Origin: Vesta saturnalis
Lineage: Eukaryota; Arthropoda; Insecta; Coleoptera; Lampyridae
Assembly: GCA_036346205.1 (NCBI GenBank)
Contig: JARFJB010000931.1
Location: forward strand, 991,501 to 1,055,500
Direction: 5' to 3'
DNA length: 64,000 bases
Made by a program: the position numbers and the translations under genes. The notes under the pieces are model-generated. The model was not told the origin of the DNA. It was given only the letters and a program-made list of their open reading frames with translations, and searched no databases. This document shows positions 56,260-64,000 of this stretch, piece by piece. How positions within the stretch are numbered: position 1 is the stretch's first letter; each line of letters opens with the position of its first letter.

Positions 56260-57170
56260 TTTGAAGTAATCTGGGTGTATTTATAATAATCTAACATGAT
56301 GAGATGATACGGCCCCTAAAATTATTGATATCTTTAACGGCAGTTGAATAAACCAGCGTTTCAAGAAAAGCTCAAATGCAAAAAAAAATCCAACGGATTC
56401 AATTCTGGAGATCGATCATGACAATTCTGGGAACCTCCTCACCCTATCCAACGATTTGCATAAACTTCGTCTAAGTACCAGCTAGTCTTAACACTAAACT
56501 GGGCTGGAGCGCCATCCTGCATGAACCACAATTCTTGCCTAATTTGTTGAAGAACATCTTTAAGAAGAGCGTACAACACTTCTTCAAAGAAATGGCCGTA
56601 TCTGTTTCCATTTAATCTTACTTATAGAAAATATGGTCAAACTAAACAATAATCGATGACGCTAAGCCACACATTGGCTTTGAAAATTAGATTCATCAAT
56701 TTCGGTCCATATGCGATTATTATGGACATTTTGAATAGTCTCATTAGTAAACAAAGTACGAGATAAAAACTGCGAAACTTGTGTGACCATTTGAAGCACC
56801 CATTGACAAAAAATTAAGCAAGGTAGACATTTTCGAGGTAAGAGCACTGAAACTCATTGAATATGGTAGGGATATAACATGTCTTCTTTTAAAATTCTAA
56901 ATACTTACATTTAACTGTTGGACAATTTTCGTACTTGTTTCGGGCGATTCATCAATAACAGCCTCCTATGGCGCTACATTTCTTACCTCTCTAGAACGGC
57001 CGCAATCGACAATTGCTCTTGAAAAATTTTCTTCTTCTCGAATACGTTGATAAATTCGCGCGAATATGTTATGATGGAGTAGTTCAGCGTAAAGCCTCTG
57101 AGCTCTTAATCCACTTGCAGTAGCGCGGCATATCTGTCATTTGGATATTTGTACAGTTCACCATTTTATT
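56260..57170 (-). pseudogene. Decayed mariner-like transposase
   Basis: Starts MVNCTNIQM near 57165, with a DUF4817-like N-terminal stretch broken by stops. Later MNLIFKANVW, VRLNGNRYGHFFEEVLYALL, LWFMQDGAPAQFSVKTSWYL (second catalytic Asp), YANRWIG and RSPELNPLDFFLH follow, which is the full order of the C-terminal catalytic half. The first catalytic segment (usually TDEA.F) is poorly preserved. Stops at WIG* and several frameshifts make it inactive. It lies between the long arms of its element. Confidence 0.82.
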
Positions 57171-58519
57171 TACTTAATTGATTCAATTCTTCAAAGTTTA
57201 AAAAACATCACGGAGAAACCCAGGACAATAAAACTATTTGTCATTATGACATCATTTGTATGAAAAAGGAATGGGTAATATTTTATTTTTTTGTGATCAA
57301 ACTAACAATTTTACGAGAAATATCCAAGACATAAAAAAGTTGCAGTTTGTATCCGTATGAGAGAGTATGTCTAGTATATTTTCTAAAAATCTTTGAATTG
57401 TTAAAACCTACTTCGCTTGAGGAAACATTTCCGGCAAACCAAATATACAAATATTTTGTACAGAAGATAACAGATAATCAAGGACAACGCGTTAGTGCAT
57501 TAGGCATTAAGCTCGAGTCTATCAAAATTAGGCAGAAGCAATATGTCGGGAGTTCAACCTTAGATTCGCAACAGTTATAGGAAAAGTTAGGAGTACCTTT
57601 CTAATTTATAACAGGGCTTCCCGATTTGCAGTGTCCAAATTTTAACAGCGTATTTTGCGTCCAAGGTAATCCCTAATTTCCTATATAAACATATGTCGAG
57701 AAATGCTTCGTTTTCGAAATACAGGGTGTTGAATCCTTAAGTAAAAGATCATTTTTTATCATATCTTTCACATCACTCTAGATATCTCTATAAAATTTAA
57801 TATACATCGTTCGAGTATCAAAGAACATTTTTTGGTGTAAAAGATTTTTTAAAATGTCTACCAGTTACGTCCGTACTGTATTTGAACTGAATATTATTGA
57901 AGGAAAAAATGGTGCGCCATTGCTTTTTCTGAAATTATTTTTGAAATCTCCGTTTCATTTAGAGCAAATTTGATCCCTTGACTTTTTTCGGTACGACGTA
58001 CCGTTTTTGCATAAAAAAACAAACTATTTTCATGCATGGCCAAATTGCTAAAATTTCAATTAATGTTAATTTCAGTGGCAAGACTTGTAAAACGTTTACA
58101 AAACTACGCTTTATTAACTAAGTTCGTAAATAATTTTACAAAAACTGGAATTCGCAACTTTCATGAACTTAGATCGTAAAAAATTTTACAGATCACTATT
58201 AAATAATTTTGTTCGTTAACTCAAAATGAGCTCCTCCAACTTTTTTAAAATTGTGTTTTGAATCTAGTATGTAGTTTACCAAATATTCATTTATTGAACA
58301 ATGTGTGTACTGTATTGACCATCATTCCTCTACTGTCGAATCTTCGTATGCCATGATTGCATTTTTATGGCAATTGAACAGTTACTACATGTCTTTGAAA
58401 TATGACAGATGAATTTTTAGAAGTAAATAATTGCAAATAAACTTCAGATATTTCCAGTTCGTACGAAAAATATAATTATCAGACCAGTCTTACTAAAAAT
58501 TTGAAAATGGTGTTATTCA

Positions 58520-59030
58520 GTAACTTTTAGTATGATGATATTCATTTCGTTTATGGTGTATGTAATGGAAATGCAAATGCAGCTGTACGGGAATACCAAC
58601 GAAGATTTTCAAATAGTAGTTAAAACACATTTAATGTTCAGGAATTTCGGGCTCAGAGAGAATCCGAGAAATGAAGGTAGGAGAAATGAACGACTTCGAA
58701 ACGTAATTGTAAATAAGTTTGATAGTAATAGAACATTAGGCCTGCGAAGAGCAGCTCACCACTTAGAAGGCAACGCCGTTTTTGTTTCGAAAAATAAGGT
58801 TCATTGCGTTTTGAGGCAGGATCACAAGAAGCCATTTCAGATGCATCCAGTTCAAAACTTGCAACCTGCGGATGCCGATCAACGCGTTAGTTTTTGTAAT
58901 TGGTTTTTGCTCAAAGTGGAGGAAGATGAATAAAATATTTTTAAGGACTGACGAAGCTACATTTACACGAAGTGGCTCAGTAAATTACCACAATTTACGA
59001 ATCTGGAGCCATGGGAATCCACGTGTTTTC
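58520..59030 (+). pseudogene. Mariner-like transposase, N-terminal part
   Basis: The open frame 58532-58933 starts with a DUF4817-like helix region (YGNTNEDFQIVVKTHLM), then the second HTH (GLRRAAHHLEGN, VSKNKVHCVLRQ) and the linker signature FQMHPVQNLQPADADQRVSF followed by CNWFLL. After a stop or frameshift, ILRTDEATFTRSGSVNYHN and IWSHGNPRVF carry the first catalytic Asp (TDEATF). The sequence then breaks off where the satellite begins, so the DGAP and SPDLNP regions are missing. It is the best-preserved DUF4817-type N-terminus in the window, but it is catalytically incomplete. Confidence 0.82.
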
Positions 59031-59127
59031 TGTAATGGAAGTTGATCATGGCTTTACCTAGTTGTGTATTTTTAAAAACAGATTTGCGACGATATCTAGT
59101 CATGTATTTTTAAACTAACAAATATTT

Positions 59128-61330
59128 TCTGTAATAGAAATTGATTGTTCTCGTCTCTCCAGAATTTATCTCGTCTCTCGCGTCTCCCTACACTAACAAA
59201 TTCAAATTTTGAGCTCTGGGACCATGAGAAACGGGCGAAGGCCCGAGATCAAGTTGTCAAGCACTATAACTGTCTTATAAGTTAGTGTTGGGGCCCCCTT
59301 ATCAGAATACAAGTTCAAATTTCTCGCAATAAACAATCAGAATGTAGAGACTTAAATACAAATTAAAATTTCCCGCCAAGGTGATAGGTGGCGCAGCCAC
59401 GAGAGCAAGTTGCGAAGCCCTACACCTGTCGTGTAAGTTAGGATTAGGCTCCTTATTAGAATACAAGTTCAAATTTAGTGCCACAAACAAATTCAAATTT
59501 TAGGGCAAGTTGGCTACTACAAGGGGGCAAGTTCCGAAGGCCTATACATGTTTAAAAAGATAGAAATAGATCCCCTTATTAGAATACAAATTCAAATTCC
59601 CCGCCATAACCAATCAGAATGCAGAGACTTAAATACAAATTCAAATTTTCCGTCAATGTGACCGCGATAAGGGGGACAAAGCCCCGAGAGCACGTTGCGA
59701 AGCCCTAAACCTGTCTTACAAGTTGGTTAAGGCCTCCTTATTAGAATACAATTTCAAAATTCCCCGCCATAACCAATCAGATCGCAGAGACTTACACACA
59801 AATTCAAATTTTCCGTCAATGTGACCGCCACAAAGGGGGCGAAGCCCCGGGAGCAAGTTGCAAAGCCCTACACCTGTCTTACAAGTTAGTTAGGGCCCCT
59901 TTATTAGAATACAAATTCAAATTCCTCGCCATAACCAAGCAGAGTGCAGAGACAAATACAAATTTAAACTTTTACCGCCAATGGGACCACGAGAGGGGCA
60001 AATCCCCGAGAGCAAGTTTCGAAGCCCTACACCTGTCTTACAAGTTAGCATTAGGGTCCCCTTATTAGAATACAAATTTAAATTTCTCGCCAAGGGTTCA
60101 CGACAATGTACGAAGGCCTCGAACATATTTCTAGTCAAGAGCCCAGGGGCAGCCCCAAAACAAGTTCCGATGACCTGTTTTATTTATTTTCTGTAATAGA
60201 AATTGATTGTTCTCGTCTCTCCAGCATCTAAATCGTCTATCTCGTCTCTCTCGTTTCCCTACACTAACAAATTCAAATTTTGAGCTCCGGGGCCATAAGA
60301 AGTGGGCGCAGGCCCGAGAGCAAGTTGTCAAGTCCTATAACTGTGTTATAAGTTAGCGTTTCGGCCCCCTTATCAGAATATAAGTCCAAATTTCTCGCAA
60401 TAAACAATCAGAATGTAGACAGGTAGCGCAGCCCGAGAGAAAGTTGTGAAGACCTACACCTGTCTTATAAGTTAGCATTAGGCCCCTTATTATAATACAA
60501 GTTCAAATTTAGCGCCACAAACAAATTCAAATTTTAGGGCGAGGGGGCCACTACAAAAGCAAGTTCTGAGGACCTATACATGTCTTACAAGATAGAAATA
60601 GGGCCCCTTATTAGAATACAAATTCAAATTCCCCGCCATAATCAAGCAGAATGCAAATACTTAAATACAAATTCAAATTTTTTATCAATGTGACCGCGAC
60701 AAAGGGGACGAAGTCCCGAGAGCAAGTTGCGAAGCTCTACAACTGTCTTATAAGTTAGTTAGGGTCCCTTTATTAGAATACAAATTCAAATTCCCCGCCG
60801 TAACCAATGAGAATGCAGAGACTTGAATACAAATTTAAATTTTTACCGCTAATGGGACCGCGACGAGGGGGGCAATTCCCCGAGAGCAAGTTTCGAAGCC
60901 CTATACCTGTCTTAAAAATTAGAATTAGGGCCCGCTTATTAGAATACAAATTCAAATTCGTCGCCAAGAGTTCATGATAATGTACGTATGCCTCGAACAT
61001 ATTTCCAGCCACAGTCCGGGGGCAGCTCCAAAACAAGTTCCAAATACCTATCTTACAAGACAGCATTCGGCCACCTTACTAGAATACACATTCACATTTT
61101 CCGCCAAGGGGTCATGCAAGGGGGAGAAGGCCCGAGTGCAAGTTGCGAAGCCCCATACCGGTTTTACAAATTAGAATTAAGGTTCCCTTATTAAAATACA
61201 AATTTCCAATTTACCGCTAAGGGTTCACGACAATGCACAAAGGCCTCGAACATATTTCCAGCCAAGAGCCCGGGGCAGCCCCAAAACAATTTTCGTTGGC
61301 ATTAGCCCCCTAATTAGAGTATAGATGCAA
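59128..61330 (+). repeat. Satellite array, GCGAAGCCC type, with higher-order repeat
   Basis: At least 12 degenerate units of about 120-165 bases carry, in order, (C)CCGAGAGCAAGTT, GCGAAGCCCTACACCTGTCT, TA(C/T)AAGTTAG, CC(C/T)CTTATTAGAATACAA, ATTCAAATT and CCGCCATAACCAATCAGA. A longer period of about 1.06 kb is visible: TTTCTGTAATAGAAATTGAT recurs at about 59128 and 60188, with the following variant units in the same order. Apparent ORFs on both strands (about 60-97 codons) follow the repeat and are not genes. Confidence 0.88.
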
Positions 61331-61359
61331 ATTTCCCGCCATAACCAATGCATAGACTT

Positions 61360-61990
61360 AATCCTCCAATAAGGGTCTTATCTAGTCTTAGTCCCTCCTT
61401 AACACATCCAAAATGGCTTCGCCAACCAATCAGAACAGTGTATACTCGCGATTTGTCTACCCTCCAGAGGTTGAGGCCTTAACTAGGGGTAAAATGGTAC
61501 GTGACCATTCCCACACCCGTCCCCTAAACTTGGGGCGAACTGACAAAAAGGCTATTAATACATCCAAAGAAGTCTTAATTAGGGGTGGAAATACCATCAA
61601 AGGGGTGAAAATTCCATAAAGGGTTCAAAAAGTCCCCCGCAAAGAAGCCGGATCCACCCTCAAAGGGTACTAATTAGGGTAAAAATACCATCAAAGGGTT
61701 GAAAATTCCATAAAGGGTTTAAAATGACCCACGCAAAGAAGCCGGGCCCACACTCAAAGGGTACATATTAGGGTAAAAATGCCATCAAAGGGTTAAAAAT
61801 TCCGCCTAGGGGTTGAAAAAGGCCTCCTAAAAAAAAGCATAAGGGTGATAATTAGGGGTAAAAATTAACATTCAGGGTTGAAAATTTCATCTCGGGGTTG
61901 TAAAACACCCCCTAAAAGAAGCCATGGGGATGTAAAATGGCCACGGCCACGTGCGCGTGACATCACTCACCACTGATGACGTCACAGACC
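61360..61990 (+). repeat. Satellite array, AGGGT(T/G)GAAAAT type, ending in TGACGTCA
   Basis: About four to five units of about 90-95 bases: TAATTAGGG(G)TAAAAAT, CATCAAAGGG(T)TGAAAATTCC, then AAAGAAGCC. At the right edge are GGCCACGTGCGCGTGAC and the palindrome TGACGTCA (61977-61984). The order (GCGAAGCCC array, AGGGTTGAAAAT array, CACGTG, TGACGTCA) equals that of locus 1 at 22430-21516 read on the minus strand. Confidence 0.8.
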
Positions 61991-62479
61991 AGAAGGGCCC
62001 CATTCTACTAACATTAATTGAAATTTTAGCAATTTGTCCATGAAAATAGGTTATATTTTTTTGCGCGAAAACGGTGCATCGTACGAAAAAAAGTCAAGGG
62101 ATCAAATTTGCTCTAAATGAAATGGAGTAGTCAAAAAATAATTTTTATTTTCAGAAAAAGCAGTGGTGTACGATTTTTTCCTTCAATAATGTGCAGTTCA
62201 AATACGGTACGGACGCCATTGGTAGACATTTTAAAAAATCTTTTACATCAAAAAAAGTTCTTTGATGCTGGAAAGACGTGTATTAAATTTTATAGAGATA
62301 TATAGAGAAATATGAAATATATGATAAAAAAGGATTTTTTTTCTTAAAACTTTAACACCCTGTATTTCGAAAACGAATCACTTCTCGACATATGTGTATA
62401 TAAGAAATTACGGCTTATTTTGGACGCAGAATACGCTGTTAATCCTTGGACACAGCAATTCGGTACACCCTATATATTC

Positions 62480-64000
62480 GTGTTAAGGAAATAACTAGAC
62501 ATTTAAATACAGTTTTCCATATAATAATGACCATAGAATAACGGATTTAGAAAATCGAATAAGACCGTGAAGTACGGGTTTTTAGGTACTGCAACATTTA
62601 CGAAAATAATTACTTAAAACTTCGTAAAGAAGATATAACTGTAAGAAATAAAAGTTATACAGATAACGTTACTCAACATCACAATCTACATTCTCTGTTG
62701 TAGAAAATCAAAAGATTAAATTGGTACTGATGAAATAGTTTATTATGTGTGAATGAATTAATAAGATGTATGTATAATCCCGTATTTTTTACAAAAAAAA
62801 AGGTTCATGCAAAGTAAATAAACGCAAAAAAAGCCCTTTAATTAAACAATGAATTCATTACATTTGAAGTTAAATGGAGTAAGGGAAGAAATATTTTTTT
62901 TGTTAAATCTCTAAACCTACAAACTTTTATTCAAGAGTGAAAAGTAAAATAAATAAGTCAAAATCCAGGAAAATTGTTCCCTTAAAAGTGTAGAATATTA
63001 AACAATTTTCCAGGCATTATGTTCCGATATTTCAGAATTTTATGAAAAGTTTTAATCTTTTATGAAAAGAAAACCTCTACCTGTTTACCCAAACACCACA
63101 TTTTGGCTTACTGTAATACAAAATGGTTCCAGTAAATACTAATCAAAATAAAGTAAAAAAAAGGAATTTACTAATAAGTACTTAATGAGGAGAATATCTC
63201 GCAAATTTCCATTTCTTTTCTGAGATTTCCTTATAACAGATTGTTTCCCATTTTGTTTTCCCTCTTACACTCATAACGAAAAGAGTGAAACTAGCTACGT
63301 CTAAAGCCTTGCTTCAAAATCAATTCAGATAATATCGCTCGTTTCAACTTCATTTTTGATAGAGGGTTTAGTTTGAGGTTCAATTTATTCAACTCTAACC
63401 GTCTTTCATACTAGCAACCGTCATAATCTGAGTCATTTTTACAAAATAAATCGTTCATGGTATACATTATACGCAACCTAAATATAAAATGTTGATAAAA
63501 TAGTAATGATGATAAATAACCGAGTTTGAACGTGAATTCACTAACGAGTATGACGTCTAGATTAAGATTACAAGTGTAAAATGATTTATAAACAAGCTAA
63601 GCACAGGTTTAATTGATGTAAAAATGGTGCTATAAAATACTTCAAAATATTCTATTTAAATTAAGTTTTGATTTCTTTATTCTAAATTTATACCACGATG
63701 CCTTCGATCAATACTAAAACCGCATGACCCTTTCTAATAAGCAAACTAAATAAATTAAACTCGCATAAAATTATTTACAAACACAAAGATAAAAGTTGTT
63801 AACCTTTAATTGACTTTCGTGCGGGAAATTTTTAAGGACAAAATTAGTCCTCATCAGTATTTAAATAAAGTAATCGTAGATAATCTATTATGTTCAGCAC
63901 GCTATAAATTAAATAATGGTTATTTCCTCAAAAGGAAAAACAATTTGGTTAATAGCCATAAAAAAATTAGAAAAACAAAGGTAAATAACGGAAGATAATA
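62480..64000. other. No gene seen
   Basis: AT-rich sequence to the end of the window. A 62-codon frame at 63810-63998 is Lys/Asn-rich and AT-driven, not recognised. Confidence 0.5.

Larger units (their letters stand above)
55673..57352 (-). mobile_element. Mariner-like element with long terminal inverted repeats
   Basis: The left arm (55673-55880) matches 57190-57352 inverted: GGAT(T/A)CAAACTGCAA, ATTTCTCGTAAAATTGTTAG, CACAAAAAAATAAAATATTA, CCTTTTTCA and ATAATGACAAATAG.GTTATTGTC. The left arm carries an extra segment near 55790-55830. It encloses a transposase relic on the minus strand and has itself been entered by a small GGGCCGG-ended MITE (56030-56146). Confidence 0.8.
57611..62473 (+). 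mobile_element. Large mariner-like element with about 400 bp inverted repeats and satellite cargo
   Basis: The left arm (57611-58013) matches 62058-62473 inverted over its full length: GTGTCCAA, AACAGCGTATT(T/C)TGCGTCCAA, ATATGTCGAGAA, TTTTCGAAATACAGGGTGTT, TTTTTTAAAATGTCTACCA, CAAATTTGATCCCTTGACTT. Outer ends are ACAGGGCTTCCCGATTTGC and ATAGGGTGTACCGAATTGC, next to TA. A second CAGGGTGT lies about 110 bases inside each arm. The interior has the N-terminal part of a transposase followed by about 2.9 kb of tandem repeats instead of the rest of the gene. Confidence 0.8.

Noticed and set aside
59302..61194. ORFs of 60-97 codons on both strands with a shared Asn-Leu-Tyr-Ser-Asn-Lys motif
   Set aside because: The motif is the translation of the satellite word around TTATTAGAATACAAATT and recurs with each unit.

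Overview
This is AT-rich eukaryotic nuclear DNA, almost certainly from an insect or another arthropod. The evidence is the repeat content: mariner-like transposases of the DUF4817 type, HARBI1-type Harbinger, pogo, hAT (GTF2IRD2-like and ZMYM1-like), piggyBac, MULE, an I/R1-like LINE and RTE/CR1-like LINEs, together with long (TA)n, (CA)n and (GT)n microsatellites. I found no bacterial operon, no CRISPR array and no complete host protein-coding gene. The window reads as an intergenic or long intronic region built from layers of decayed mobile elements. The only plausible host gene is a tRNA-like sequence at 42812-42880, and even that is unusual.

Layout. 1-6.9 kb: foldback MITEs and remains of mariner-like elements, including one with roughly 280 bp inverted repeats (2157-3697). 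6.9-13.2 kb: mostly featureless AT-rich DNA with microsatellites and a few unrecognised ORFs. 13.3 kb: a MULE fragment. 15.6-17.8 kb: a broken LINE whose 3' tail is tandemly duplicated. 18-19.6 kb: a MITE abutting a second long-inverted-repeat mariner-like element. 19.9-20.75 kb: a hAT relic. 21.5-22.4 kb: a satellite cassette. 23.7-24.9 kb: an internally deleted piggyBac element with intact TTAA flanks.

25.9-39.35 kb is the centrepiece. A Harbinger element (transposase on +, MADF-type accessory gene on -) is split by a pogo element, which is itself split by an I-like LINE with a 1205-residue ORF2. The same Harbinger transposase is split again by an RTE-like LINE. Target-site duplications are visible at most junctions (TA, 11 bp, 10 bp), so the order of insertion can be read.

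39.5-42.3 kb: a LINE scrap and a ZMYM1-like hAT relic. 42.8 kb: the tRNA-like gene. 44-46.7 kb: duplicated blocks around long GT arrays. 49-49.8 kb: another RTE-like LINE end. 52.2-53.7 kb: a 0.8 kb tandem duplication. 54.06-55.03 kb: a gene-less element with long inverted repeats. 55.7-57.35 kb: a third mariner-like element with long inverted repeats. 57.6-62.5 kb: a fourth, about 4.9 kb, with arms of about 400 bp, in which most of the transposase has been replaced by about 2.9 kb of tandem repeats. These are the same repeats, in the same internal order, as the cassette at 21.5-22.4 kb.

Functionally, nothing here forms a working pathway. The genes are transposases and reverse transcriptases in different stages of decay. 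The most interesting features are the nested insertion history, the repeated association of DUF4817-type transposases with very long inverted repeats, and the mobile-looking bipartite satellite carried inside one of them.
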